Assembly (NCBI GenBank): GCA_023388935.1
Contig: JAEWFG010000096.1
Coordinates: forward strand, 1 to 19,989
Source: Pseudomonadota bacterium
GTDB taxonomy: Bacteria > Pseudomonadota > Alphaproteobacteria > Rhizobiales > Xanthobacteraceae
Reading direction: 5' to 3'
Length of the DNA stretch: 19,989 nt
In this document: positions 1 through 9,600 of the stretch, in pieces
Position numbering within the stretch: the stretch's first letter is position 1
How the letters are laid out: each line of letters begins with the position of its first letter
The notes under the pieces: model-generated
The model's database searches: none
What the model saw: only the letters and a program-made list of their open reading frames with translations
What the model was told of the DNA's origin: nothing
Translations under genes and position numbers: made by a program

Positions 1-6
1 GGGCGA

Positions 7-37
7 GCAGGAGCGCTCACCCAAAGGGCGCTCCTGC
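7..37. repeat. Perfect 10-bp inverted repeat upstream of the transposase
   Basis: GCAGGAGCGC (7-16) is answered by GCGCTCCTGC (28-37) with an 11-base spacer, about 30 bases before the transposase start codon. No T-run follows, so it is not a clear intrinsic terminator. A hairpin just inside an insertion sequence, ahead of the transposase ribosome-binding site, could damp translation from read-through transcripts. That role is inferred. Confidence 0.5.
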
Positions 38-69
38 GCAGCCCGCAGCGTCTCACAGGAGACGTTACC

Positions 70-1107
70 ATGACCCAGGAACAGAAGGTCATTCGCGCGA
101 AAGTCGGAATGCTGGAATTGGCCAAGCAGCTCGGCAACGTCAGCCAGGCTTGCCGGATGATGGGCTATAGCCGCGACAGCTTCTACCGGTTCAAGGAACT
201 GTACGACAAGGGTGGCGAGCTGGCGCTGATTGAGATCAGCCGCAAGAAACCGATCCTGAAGAACCGTGTGGCGCCGGAGGTCGAGGCGGCCGTCGTTGAG
301 CTGGCGATCGACCAGCCGGCCTGGGGTCAGGTGCGAGTCAGCAATGAGCTCAGGAGCCGCGGCCTGTCGATCTCCCCGTTCGGCGTGCGGGCGGTGTGGC
401 TGCGTCACGACCTCGCCAACGTCAAGAAGCGGCTGACGGCGCTGGAGGCCAAGATGGCCCAGGACGGCCTGGTGCTGACTGAGGCCCAGCTCGTTGCGTT
501 GGAAAAGGCTAAGTCCGAGAAGGAGGCGCACGGCGAGTTCGAGAGCGAGTGCCCCGGCTATTGTGGTGCGCAGGACACCTTCTATGTCGGCAACATGAAG
601 GGGGTCGGGCGGATCTATCAGCAGACCTTCATTGACACCTACAGCAAGGTGGCGTTCGCCAAGCTGTATGATCGCAAGACGCCGATCACGGCGGCCGAAC
701 TGTTGAATGATCGCGTGGTGCCGTTCTTCGATGCGCGGGGCATCCCGCTGAACCGGATCCTGACCGACCGCGGCACCGAGTATTGCGGCAATCCGGAGCA
801 TCACGAATACGAGCTCTATCTCGCCGTCGAGGACATCGATCACACCCGCACCAAGACGAAGAGCCCACAGACCAACGGCATTGTCGAGCGCTTCCACCGC
901 ACCGTGCTCGAGGAGTTCTATCGCGTCGCGTTCCGCAAGAAGATCTATCCGAGCATCACTGCGTTGCAGAGCGATCTCGATGAGTGGATCGCTGCCTACA
1001 ATGAGGTGCGCCCGCATCAGGGCCGCTGGTGCTACGGCAAGACGCCGATGCAAACCTTGCTTGACGCAAGTGCTCTGTCGAGAGAGAAATTGTTGCCGGC
1101 TGCGTGA
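70..1107 (+). CDS. IS481-family transposase (DDE integrase fold)
   Basis: A 345-aa DDE transposase that would cut and rejoin the ends of its own insertion sequence. Residues 1-60 form a helix-turn-helix-type recognition region (AKQLGNVSQACRMMGYSRD). After a helical linker (about 110-155), an rve-type catalytic core follows. The likely catalytic triad is D169 (in GAQDTFYVG), D233 (in ILTDRGTEYCG) and E273 (in TNGIVERFHRT). The YNEVRPHQGRWCYGKTPM segment near the C-terminus is typical of this family. The start is supported by AGGAGA eight bases upstream. Length is normal and no lesion is visible, so the protein may be active. It ends about 57 bases before the end of the oppositely oriented regulator gene. 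Confidence 0.9.
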   Translation: MTQEQKVIRAKVGMLELAKQLGNVSQACRMMGYSRDSFYRFKELYDKGGELALIEISRKKPILKNRVAPEVEAAVVELAIDQPAWGQVRVSNELRSRGLSISPFGVRAVWLRHDLANVKKRLTALEAKMAQDGLVLTEAQLVALEKAKSEKEAHGEFESECPGYCGAQDTFYVGNMKGVGRIYQQTFIDTYSKVAFAKLYDRKTPITAAELLNDRVVPFFDARGIPLNRILTDRGTEYCGNPEHHEYELYLAVEDIDHTRTKTKSPQTNGIVERFHRTVLEEFYRVAFRKKIYPSITALQSDLDEWIAAYNEVRPHQGRWCYGKTPMQTLLDASALSREKLLPAA

Positions 1108-1108
1108 G

Positions 1109-1134
1109 GTCGGACATGAAATCTTTGTCGGACA
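1109..1134 (+). repeat. Direct repeats GTCGGACA within the IS right end
   Basis: GTCGGACA occurs at 1109-1116 and again at 1127-1134, starting 18 bases apart, directly behind the transposase stop codon. Repeated short motifs inside IS ends are often transposase-binding subsites. That role is inferred from position and spacing. Confidence 0.4.
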
Positions 1135-1163
1135 CCTGCCGCGACAAAGCACCCACTGTCAGC

Positions 1164-1721
1164 TCAAGTCCCTTCTTTTACAACCAACTCCAACAGCCAA
1201 CCGATCTCTCGCTGGTAGCGCTGATGTAGCGTCTGCGATATTTCGAGCACGCCAGAAAATTCATGGCGCAGGCAATCCGACATCATAATCCTGACGACAG
1301 CGGGATATCGAACGAAAAACTCCACCAATCCCAGGAAAATCTCTTCCAACACACTGAGGGCCTTGTCCGGAGCAACATCTCCGTGAGATCGGATCCAGAT
1401 CTTGTCGAGCTCTTCTCCAAGCCAATGGGCGGTCGCAGCCCATAAATCTGCTTTGGTCGAAAAATTTTTGAAGATCGTCGCTTGCGACACGCCCGCAGCA
1501 TCGGCGATCAATTGGGTGCTAATCTCGCCGGGGCTACGCTCCGACACCAGTAACAGTAGAGCTTTGACGATCTGTTCGCGACGCAAACCGGCTGACATCT
1601 TCTTGGCCACACCGGATTCCAGTGCGGAAGACGTCTTTCTCGACGCAGACCTCGCATAGCCGGCGAGTCTTTTGTTGAGCCTCAGTCCTTGCACTGACCT
1701 GGCAGAAACAGCAGATGTCAA
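1164..1721 (-). CDS. TetR/AcrR-family transcriptional regulator, C-terminus short
   Basis: A likely repressor that binds DNA as a dimer and responds to a small ligand. The helix-turn-helix is at residues 66-95 (ISTQLIADAAGVSQATIFKNF), followed by a helical ligand domain. The open reading frame begins with a TTG codon. A more conventional start is the ATG at 1598 (MSAGLRREQI), giving a 144-aa protein with the short N-terminal arm usual for the family. Counting from the helix-turn-helix, the C-terminus stops soon after HQRYQREIGWLLELVVKEGT, roughly 40-50 residues earlier than most relatives. The insertion sequence begins close to this point, so truncation by the insertion is likely but the exact junction is not visible. 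It lies 89 bases downstream of the efflux pump gene on the same strand and may once have controlled it. Confidence 0.75.
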   Translation of the reverse strand: MTSAVSARSVQGLRLNKRLAGYARSASRKTSSALESGVAKKMSAGLRREQIVKALLLLVSERSPGEISTQLIADAAGVSQATIFKNFSTKADLWAATAHWLGEELDKIWIRSHGDVAPDKALSVLEEIFLGLVEFFVRYPAVVRIMMSDCLRHEFSGVLEISQTLHQRYQREIGWLLELVVKEGT

Positions 1722-1810
1722 TTTCTAACCTCCCATAACGATCGCTCTGGCCAGGCTAGATGCTACGTGGTGGGCCGTGAAGCCGGAGCCTTGATCACGA
1801 ACTTCCCGAC

Positions 1811-4800
1811 TCAAATGGTCTGTTCGCGTACATCCACATGCAGGTCAGCCTTATCTGACGACGTCGCCTCGTTGCGGTTTGAAACCAGTCGATAGAACAG
1901 CGGTATAAAGAACATCGCAATAAATGTGGCAGCCAGCATGCCACCGATGACGCCCGTTCCGATCGAGTGGCGGCTGGCGGCGCCCGCTCCGCTCGAAATC
2001 GCTAGCGGCACGCAACCCAGGATGAAAGCAAGCGATGTCATGATGATCGGGCGGAAGCGGAGCTTCGCGCCCTCCGCCGCGGCTTCCATCGCACTGAGAC
2101 CTTCCCGGCGTTTCAGCACCGCGAACTCCACGATCAGGATCGCGTTCTTGGAAGCGAGACCGATCAACGTCACCAGGCCAATCTGGAAATAGACGTCGTT
2201 GTTCAGACCGCGCAACCAGATCGCCACCAGCGCACCGAACAAGGCGAAGGGGACCGCGAGCACGACCGCAAACGGGAGCGACCATCGCTCATATTGCGCG
2301 GCCAGGATCAGGAACACCATGACGAGACCAAAAATCAGCGCCTTACTACCTGTTCCCCCCGTGGCGATCTCCTGAAACGCAGAGCCTGTCCAGGCCACCT
2401 GATAGCCATCAGGCAAACTTTGGCTCGCTACTTCCTGCATGGCTTTGATCGCCTGTCCCGATGAGAAGCCCGGCGCCGGATTACCGATCACCTTCGCTGC
2501 CGTGAAGGCATTGAAACGATCGACCTGATCCGGGCCTACAATTCGCTCCGAGCGAAGCAGCGTGTCGATCGGGATCATGCTGCCGGAGTTCGATTTCACA
2601 AAGACCCGTTTCAGATCCTCCGGCCGCTCGCGGAAGTTCGCTTCAGACTGCAGGTTGACCTGATAGTTGGGGCCGAACAGCGTGAAGTCGTTGACGTAGA
2701 GACTGCCAAACGTGCTTTGCATGGTCTCGAAGAGCGATGCGATCGGCACGCCGAGCGCTTTGGCTTTCTCCCGATCAACAAGAATCTTGTACTGAGGAAC
2801 GTTGCTGACAAACGTGGCCTTGACACCTGTCAACTCCGGCCGTTTCGAAGCCGCCTCGACAAGCTTTTGTGTCGCATTGATCAGGGGTTGCGGGCCGGCG
2901 CCGCCTCGGTCCTGAACAAAAGCCTCAAACCCGCCGGTATTGCTCATGCCCATGATCGGCGGCGGAGTGAAGGCAAGCACTATCGCATCCTTGGGCCATT
3001 GAGGGCAAAAATGGATTGCGCCAACGCGGCTGCGGATAGCGATGGAGCGTGCCGCTCCTTCCAATCCTTCAACTGAACAAACGACACGCCAGCGCTGGGC
3101 TTTTGCACGCCCGCAAGCAAATCGAAACCGGAAAAGCTGATCACGTCGCTGACGGCCAGCCGTTCCATAATGTTCTTATTGATGGCTTCCATGATATTTT
3201 GCGTCCGCGTCAATGAAGCAGCCGGGGGCAGCAACGCGACCGTAAAAACGCTGCCTTGATCTTCGTCGGGAACAAGCGCGCCTGGAATGCTCAGAAACAG
3301 AAAACTGGTGACTGCGATCAGAACGGCGAACAGACCGAGCCCGAGCAACGCGCGCCGGGGAGAAAGCGAACCCCAGATGTATAGCCTTCGGTAATTCGGT
3401 CGAAGAGCCGGTTGAACCAGCGGAAGGGCGCGGCCGGCTCGTGATGTCCAAGCTTCAGAATCAGCGCGCAAAGGGCGGGACTCAGAGTCAATGCCACGAT
3501 GCCCGAGATCGTCACGGACACCGCGATGGTCACGGCGAACTGGCGATACATTTCGCCGGCAAGACCGCCCATAAATGCGACCGGAACAAACACCACGCAA
3601 AGCACAAGCACGATGGCGATAACGGGGCCAGTGACCTCCTGCATCGCCTTGATAGCCGCTTCCCGCGGCGGCAACTTCTCGGTCGTCATGATGCGCTCGA
3701 CGTTCTCCAGCACGACAATGGCATCGTCAACGACAATCCCGATTGAAAGCACCAGCCCGAACAGCGTCAATAGATTGATCGAGAACCCGAGTACATACAT
3801 TCCAGCGAACGTCCCGAGGATCGAGACGGGCACCGCCAACACCGGAATAAGCGTGGCTCTCCAGTTCTGCAGGAATATAAACACCACGACGATAACGAGG
3901 ATCATCGCCTCGATGAAGGTTTTGACCACCTCCTCGATCGAGACTTTGACGAAAAGGGTCGTATCGTAGGGAATCGAATAGCTGACCCCTTGCGGGAAAT
4001 TCATCTTGAGCTCGTTCATACGGGTTTTGATGGCGTCGAAGGTCCCCAACGCGTTTGCCCCCGGCTGTAGATAGACGCCGATCGGAACGGTGGGAGCGCC
4101 ATTGAGCGTGGCCACAAATGAATAGTCCTGGGCGCCTAACTCCACCCGAGCAATATCCTTGAGCCGCAAGGTCGCCGCATTGGAATCCGCCCGAATGATG
4201 ATGTCTTCGAATGCCTTTGCGTTGGGCAGTCGTCCTTCGGTATTGACCGAATACGTAAAGGCGAGATCGTTCTGCGAGGGCTCCTGACCGAAACGACCGG
4301 CAGCAAATTGCGCGTTCTGCTCGCGGATGGCGGTGGCGACATCACCGGGCGTCAGATCGTATTGAGCGAGCTTGTCCGGCCGCAGCCATACCCGCATCGA
4401 GTAATTCTTGGCGCCGAACAACGATGCATCCCCCACGCCCGGAATGCGCTTCAATTCATCGATGACGTTGAGCAGCGCATAGTTGCTGAGGTAGATTGAG
4501 TCGTAGCGTGCATCGGTCGCGGACATCGCGATCAGCGCCAGGATCGAGCTCGACTGTTTGTTGACGATCAAGCCTTGTCGGGTGACTTCGGCCGGCAGGG
4601 TCGAGACGGCGCGTTGCACCCGGTTATTGACGTTGATCGTCGCCTGATCCGGATTTGTCCCGATCTGGAAAGTTACCGTAAGACGCATGGTCCCCGAACT
4701 GGAGTTCGTGGACTACATGTAGAGCATATTCTCGACGCCATTGATCTGCTGCTCCAACGGTGCTGCCACGGTCTGCGCGACGGTTTCGGCGCTCGCGCCA

Positions 4801-4952
4801 GGATAGGTCGCCTGCACCACCACCTGGGGCGGGACGATCTGGGGATACTGCTCCGCCGGCAGGACGCGCATGGCGACCACACCAGCGAGCACAAACACAA
4901 TGGCGATAACAGCCGCGAAAACCGGACGATCGATGAACGGATTTGCTTTCAT
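1811..4952 (-). pseudogene. HAE1-type RND multidrug efflux pump, broken by three lesions
   Basis: The inner-membrane proton-driven pump of a tripartite efflux system (AcrB/MexB type). Translation in segments gives a continuous RND protein from MKANPFIDRPVFAAVIAIV (start at 4952) to a normal C-terminal end, 1047 residues when two single-base losses are restored. Lesion 1 is an in-frame TAG at 4713-4715, directly after GVENMLYM, where a serine codon such as TCG is expected. Lesion 2 is a frameshift at the G-run 3357-3360, joining TEGYTSGVRFL to RRALLGLGLFAVL. Lesion 3 is a frameshift at 2993-2995, joining SIFALNGP to KDAIVLAFTPPP. Both frameshifts are repaired by one extra C on the coding strand. 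The membrane segments, periplasmic loops and the VVDDAIVVLENVERI motif are otherwise well kept, so loss was recent. The first codons overlap the end of an adaptor gene (ATGA). Confidence 0.9.
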
Positions 4953-4987
4953 CGCTGGGCGGCCTTCGTATCTGTGGCATTCTCCGA
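4949..4987 (-). pseudogene. C-terminal tail of periplasmic adaptor, cut at a breakpoint
   Basis: On the minus strand, one frame reads SENATDTKAAQR and then TGA, where the stop overlaps the pump start codon as ATGA. Such coupling between adaptor (AcrA/MexA type) and pump genes is common. The frame upstream (above 4987) no longer encodes adaptor sequence. Instead a piece of adaptor appears on the opposite strand. The break falls in an inverted repeat, CTCCGA-CA-TCGGAG (4982-4995). The identification of so short a tail rests on position and overlap, so it is tentative. Confidence 0.45.
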
Positions 4988-5129
4988 CATCGGAGTGGCG
5001 CGCGACGATGCGGTCTCTGCCTATGAACTCGCGCAAGCAAGCGTAGCGGGCGCAGAGGCTCAGGTGAAAACGGCCGAGATCAATCTCGGCTACACCACCA
5101 TCAAGGCTCCACTTGGGGGCGTCATCAGT
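4986..5129 (+). pseudogene. Internal fragment of RND periplasmic adaptor (inverted)
   Basis: About 48 codons on the plus strand read as the helical-hairpin and lipoyl part of a membrane-fusion protein of the HlyD/AcrA family, ending in AEINLGYTTIKAPLGGV. The ...NLxYTxIxAPxxG pattern is diagnostic of the second half of the lipoyl domain. The fragment lacks the N-terminal lipid or signal region and all of the C-terminal half, so it cannot work. It lies head-to-head with the broken pump gene instead of upstream on the same strand, which implies an inversion or transfer from a second adaptor gene. Its reading frame runs on without a break into squalene-hopene cyclase sequence. Confidence 0.75.
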
Positions 5130-5812
5130 CTCGGAGGCTGGGGCGCATTCGACGCCGACAACACTTATGACTATCTGAACAACATCCCCTTCGCGGACCA
5201 TGGCGCTCTGCTCGATCCGCCGACGGTGGACGTTTCGGCGCGGTGCATTTCAATGCTGGCGCAGCTTGACGAACCCGCCGATAGCCGCGCATGAAGGCCG
5301 CGCTCGCCTATCTGGAAAAGGAACAGGAGGCTGATGGGAGTTGGTTCGGCCGCTGGGGCGTCAATTACATCTACGGCACCTGGTCAGCGCTCTCCGCGCT
5401 CAATGCCGCCGGCGCCGATCCGCAGGGACCGGTGGTGCGTAAGGCGGTCAACTGGCTACTTTCGATCCAGAACGAGGACGGCGGCTGGGGTGAGAATTGC
5501 GAGAGCTACGCGTTGGACTACAAGGGTTATACCCCCGCTCCCTCGACGGCCTCGCAAACCGGATGGGCCCTGATTGGTTTGATGGCGGCGGGCGAAGTCG
5601 GCCACCCCGCTGTCGACCGCGGCATCGCCTGGCTCATGCGCACCCAGGGCAGCGATGGACTATGGCCACAAGAACACTACACCGGCGGCGGCTTTCCGCG
5701 TGTCTTTTACCTCCGCTACCATGGCTACCCAAAATTCTTCCCACTCTGGGCGCTCGCGCGCTATCGCAATCTTAAACGGAGCAATAGTCGCAAGGTCGGT
5801 GTCGGGATGTGA
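5130..5812 (+). pseudogene. shc: Squalene-hopene cyclase, C-terminal third only
   Basis: Squalene-hopene cyclase folds squalene into hopene for membrane hopanoids. The fragment starts at GGWGAFDADNTYDYLNN, the region that in intact enzymes lies just after the catalytic DxDD acid motif, and runs to a normal C-terminus (LWALARYRNLKRSNSRK). It holds several QW-type repeats (GSWFGRWGVNYIYGTW, GGWGENCESY). It is about 226 codons long, against about 630-680 for the family, and lacks the catalytic aspartates. A frameshift near 5285 separates DVSARCISMLAQL...PADS from MKAALAYLEKEQEADG. One extra C restores the frame. The downstream frame could still be read from an ATG at 5291, giving 173 residues, but a folded enzyme is not expected. 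No other hopanoid genes are present. Confidence 0.88.
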
Positions 5813-6204
5813 CGCAGATGGACGTGCGCGTCGAAGCAAAACAAGGCCACCCCGCGCTCGAATCGTGTGTTCTTTGTGTTTCGGCGTGTTGGAGCCGGCT
5901 TTCGACTTGGGTAGCGCGATCTCTGCGACTCTCATTGCATCGTCTTCGCCTTGAGGCGCCTCAAATTTGCCCCTACCGAAGAGCGGCCACCAAGACGAAA
6001 TGGGGCGTGCAGCCGACTTCTACTCAAAAGCACTTTCCGGTTCTCACTATGCGTCGCGGCGATCGACATCGCCTTTCACCGCTGACGCCGTCGGCAGAAC
6101 TCCATTTCTGTGAAAGCGCATCTGCCATGCCAAGTCTCACAATGTTTCAAAGCAAGAAACATGCGCTGTGTGATCCGATCGCGCCAGACTCGAAGACCTC
6201 ACAT
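5813..6204. other. Intergenic debris with no recognisable gene
   Basis: No convincing gene was found on either strand. A long open frame crosses the stretch on the plus strand (5809-6513), but its translation is rich in Arg, Ser and Pro in the manner of an out-of-frame reading of GC-rich DNA. Around 6068-6130 one frame gives SPFTADAVGRTPFL followed by a stop, which could be a worn continuation of the integrase relic just downstream. That reading is weak. Confidence 0.4.
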
Positions 6205-6375
6205 TTGCGGCCAGAGGGCCACGGGCGGTCGTTCACCTTGCAATTGCCGGCGCCACGGTGCCGCAGATCGCGACGTTCACCGGCCATAGCCCAGGAGAGG
6301 AGGCCATCTCGATGCGCACTATCTCGGCGGCGTTCAGCTCGCCGAAGCAAGGCGCAGCCAGCTTGCGCCACGGCG
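6205..6375 (+). pseudogene. Relic of a tyrosine recombinase (phage integrase) C-terminus
   Basis: Two frames together read as the end of a tyrosine recombinase. From about 6216 the first gives AVVHLAIAGATVPQIATFTGHS, and the second then gives LDAHYLGGVQLAEA. In the family these are contiguous (…TGHS…EAILDAHYLG…), carrying the conserved Gly-His and the nucleophilic tyrosine. The frame breaks at GAGGCCATC/TCG (6302-6311), where one extra C would restore it. The HxxR segment and everything before it are missing or unrecognisable. This is a second integrase relic, distinct from the one beside the tRNA, and points to older layers of insertion. Confidence 0.65.
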
Positions 6376-6387
6376 CCCCGTTCCGGC

Positions 6388-6499
6388 CAGCTTAACCGCC
6401 TCCACCCTGAACTCCCGGCCGCACTTTCGTCGTTGCATCGCCCACCTCGGGCTCATGAAACACCTAATCTTGCGGCCCAATCAAGCCGGCAGCAGCTCA
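6388..6499 (-). pseudogene. 5' end of an IS3-type orfA, 17 codons plus leader
   Basis: From 6438 leftward the minus strand reads MQRRKCGREFRVEAVKL, which matches the start of IS3-family orfA proteins (MQRRKFSREFK.EAVKL), and then loses the match. An AGGTGG-type ribosome-binding site (CGAGGTGGGCG) precedes the ATG. The leader reaches to TGAGCTGCTGCCGG at 6486-6499, which could be the IS end. Only the first tens of bases of the element remain, abutting the integrase relic. The identification is from memory of the family and is moderately certain. Confidence 0.5.
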
Positions 6500-6628
6500 A
6501 TCGGACGGTCTGAGAAGGAGCTCGGCTGGGAGATTCTTCCAACCAGCGCTGGTGACCTGAACCCGCTATACTAGACAGGTAGCCCCGGCTGGGGGATCAT
6601 CCAGCTCGAGGCGAACCCCGGGCGCATC

Positions 6629-9600
6629 ATGGACGTCAAAGGTTGGTTGCGGAGACTCGGCCTCGAGCAATATGAGGCGACATTCCGCGAGAATGAAATC
6701 GACGACACGGTCCTGCCGCGTCTGACGGTCGAGGACTTGAAAGATCTCGGTGTCGTATCAGTCGGAAACCGCCGAAAGCTGCTCGACGCCATTGCCGCCT
6801 TGCGCGCTGAAGCGAGCGTACCAACTTCGCTATCGGACGCTCCTCCGACAAGCAAAGAAGCGGCCGAAGATACCGCCGAGCGCCGCCAGATCACGGTGAT
6901 GTTCTCTGACCTTGTGGGTTCGACGGCGCTCTCCGCCCGTATGGACCCAGAGGACCTACGGAAGGTCATTTCGGCCTATCAGAGGTGCGTTGCCGAAAAC
7001 GTGCGCCGTTTCGGAGGCTTTGTCGCCAGATATCTAGGTGACGGCGTACTGATCTATTTCGGCTACCCGCAGGCGCATGAGGATGACGCCGAGCGCGCAG
7101 TGCGCGCCGGCCTTGCACTGATCGATGCAGTTGCGACGCTACCGACCCCCGAGCCTCTGCTGGTGCGGATTGGGGCGGCCACCGGCACGGTAGTGGTCGG
7201 AGATCTTGTCGGGTCAGGCCAGGCGCAGGAGCATGACATTGTCGGTGAGACGCCGAACCTTGCGGCACGCCTTCAAACACACGCCGATCCCAATACAATG
7301 GTTATCGCCGAAAGCACGCGTCGGCTCCTTGGTAACCTCTTCGAGCTGGAGGACCTCGGACCAATGGAACTCAAGGGCATCCCTGGGCCGGTGCGAGCTT
7401 TTGCGGTGGTGTGTGCGAGTTCTATCGAGAGCCGCTTCGAGGCGATGCATCAGGGTAGCCTGAATGCACTGGTTGGACGACAGGAAGAGCTTGAACGGCT
7501 CTTGCGATGCTGGACGCGCGCCAAGAACGGCGAAGGTCAGGTGGTGCTGCTCTCTGGTGAAGCCGGGATAGGCAAATCACGCCTCACCATGGCCTTACTG
7601 GAAGAATTGGCCGGCGAACCGCGCACATGCGTGCGCCATTTTTGCTCACCGCAGCATACCGACAGCGCGCTTCATCCCTTCATCGTTCAAATCGAGCGGA
7701 CCGTGGGCATCAAATCCGGCGATGCCATCCCTGAACGTCTGCACAAACTTGAAGAAGCGTTCGCGACCAGCGCAAAGGCTGCAGAAGCAGCTCCACTCAT
7801 CGCAGCGCTGCTTTCCATCCCCACCACGGGGCACTATCCATCCCTCAAGATGACACCGAAACAACAGCGACGGCAGACTTTCGCAGCGCTTCTGGATCAG
7901 ATGGAGTCTCTATCGCGAAAGATGCCGGTTCTCTGGATCTTCGAGGATGCTCAATGGGCCGATGCCAGTTCAATGGAGTTGATCGATCTGGCTGTGGATC
8001 GTCTGCGTCATCTGCCGGTTCTTGCCGTTGTCACGTTCAGACCAGAATTTCATGCCCCTTGGGACGGTCTGTCGAACGTTACGGCTTTGACAATCGGCCG
8101 CCTTGCACGCTCCCACGTCGAAGAGATAATCGCACAGGTAACTCGCGGACCCGTACTGCCTCCTGAAGTTGTTGGTCAGATTATCGCCAAGACTGACGGC
8201 AATCCGTTGTTCATCGAAGAATTGACTAAGGCGGTACTCGAGGGCGGGATACTGGTACAAAGTGGCGAGAGTGTCCCCCCATTTGCCATCCCAACAACGT
8301 TGCGCGACTCGCTGATGGCAAGGCTCGACCACCTTGCACCCGTCAAGGAGATCGCCCAGCTTGGTGCTGCGATTGGGCGTGAATTCTCTTACTCATTACT
8401 GCGCGCTTTGACTAAACGCGATGATGCGACGTTGAGGAACGGTCTTCTCCAGCTCGAACAAGCACAGCTTGTGTTTCGGAGTGGCGAGATACCGGACGCA
8501 ATTTACAGCTTCAAACACGCACTCATCCAGGATGCTGCATATGAGAGCCTGCTAAAGGGTCGACGGCAAGCTCTCCACCAGAATATTGCCGAAACCTTGC
8601 GCGATCATTTTCCAAAGGCTGTCGACACCCAACCGGAGGTCATAGCGCATCATTTTTCGAGCGCAGGGCTTCTTGAAGTTGCCGCTGAATGGTGGGGAAA
8701 AGCGGGGGAATTCGCTACGCGCCGCTCAGCTTATAGCGAGGCAATCGATCACTACAGAAAGTCATTGAAGTCGTACGCGGAGTTGCCTGATAATCCCGAC
8801 CTCCGACTGCGGCGACTGCAGCTCCAAACTGCATATGCTTACGCCCTGTTTCATGGTCGAGGGACTGGTCTAACCGAGACGGTCACCGTTTTTGCCGAGG
8901 CGCGAGCGCTGGCGGCTTCAGTTGAAGAAGTTGCTGCAAGGTTCCCTGCATATTTTGGGATGTGGGCGGGAAGCTTTTCGCGCGCTGACCTTGCACCCAT
9001 GGAGGAGGTTGCCAAGGCATTTTTGTCCGATGTGCAAAGTGTGCGGACGCCTGGCGAAGTCGGCGTGGCGCACTGCGTGTTCGGAGTGACGCAATGGTTC
9101 CGGGGCGATTACCCCGCCGCACGCTTGCATCTCGAGACAGCCGTAAACGCATACGATCGCAACAGAGATTCTGTCCTTGCCGAAGTGTTTGGTTACGATC
9201 CCGGCGTAATCGCCATGGCGCGCCTCGCCGCCGTACTATGGCCAATGGGGGAGGTCCGTCAGGCCGAGCGCATGATCCGGCAGGCCCTTACCCTCGCCCA
9301 CCAGATTGGCCACGTCCCTAGCATTATGGTGTCACATCACGTTGCGTGCATCCTTGCCAGTATGCGGCGCGATGCGACCGACGTCAGGTCGCATTCGGCA
9401 ACCATTCTGGACCTCGCCCGCGAGCATAGTGTTCCCGTACGAATTGCGGACAGTACATTCTTTTTTGGCTGGTCACGCTGGCGCGAAGGTAATCCCAATG
9501 GTGAGGCGGGAATGCGCGAGGGTCTGTCGATGTTGAGAAAGTTGCAATATCGTCTGCTCGAGCCATTGATCCAGACATTGCTGGCGGAGCGGGAGGCGCA

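Larger units (their letters stand above)
1..1146 (+). mobile_element. IS481-family insertion sequence, left end outside the window
   Basis: The element contains one intact transposase gene and, just behind it, two copies of GTCGGACA followed by GCGACA. Read inward from the right, the end would begin TGTCGC, which fits the TGT ends common in this family. The right boundary near 1146 is a guess. It could lie up to about 20 bases further right, at the 3' end of the neighbouring regulator gene. The left inverted repeat and any target duplication fall before base 1, so the ends cannot be matched here. Confidence 0.55.

Noticed and set aside
4575..4980. Open frame on the plus strand opposite the pump gene
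   Set aside because: It is the antisense reading of the RND N-terminal region. Only its last part, from 4986, encodes real sequence (adaptor and cyclase fragments).
5809..6513. A 234-codon open frame on the plus strand
   Set aside because: The translation is rich in Arg, Ser and Pro with no domain. The real signals in this stretch (integrase and IS relics) lie in other frames or on the other strand.
6567..6572. TATACT upstream of the cyclase gene as a -10 box
   Set aside because: No acceptable -35 hexamer lies 16-19 bases upstream, so a promoter cannot be supported.
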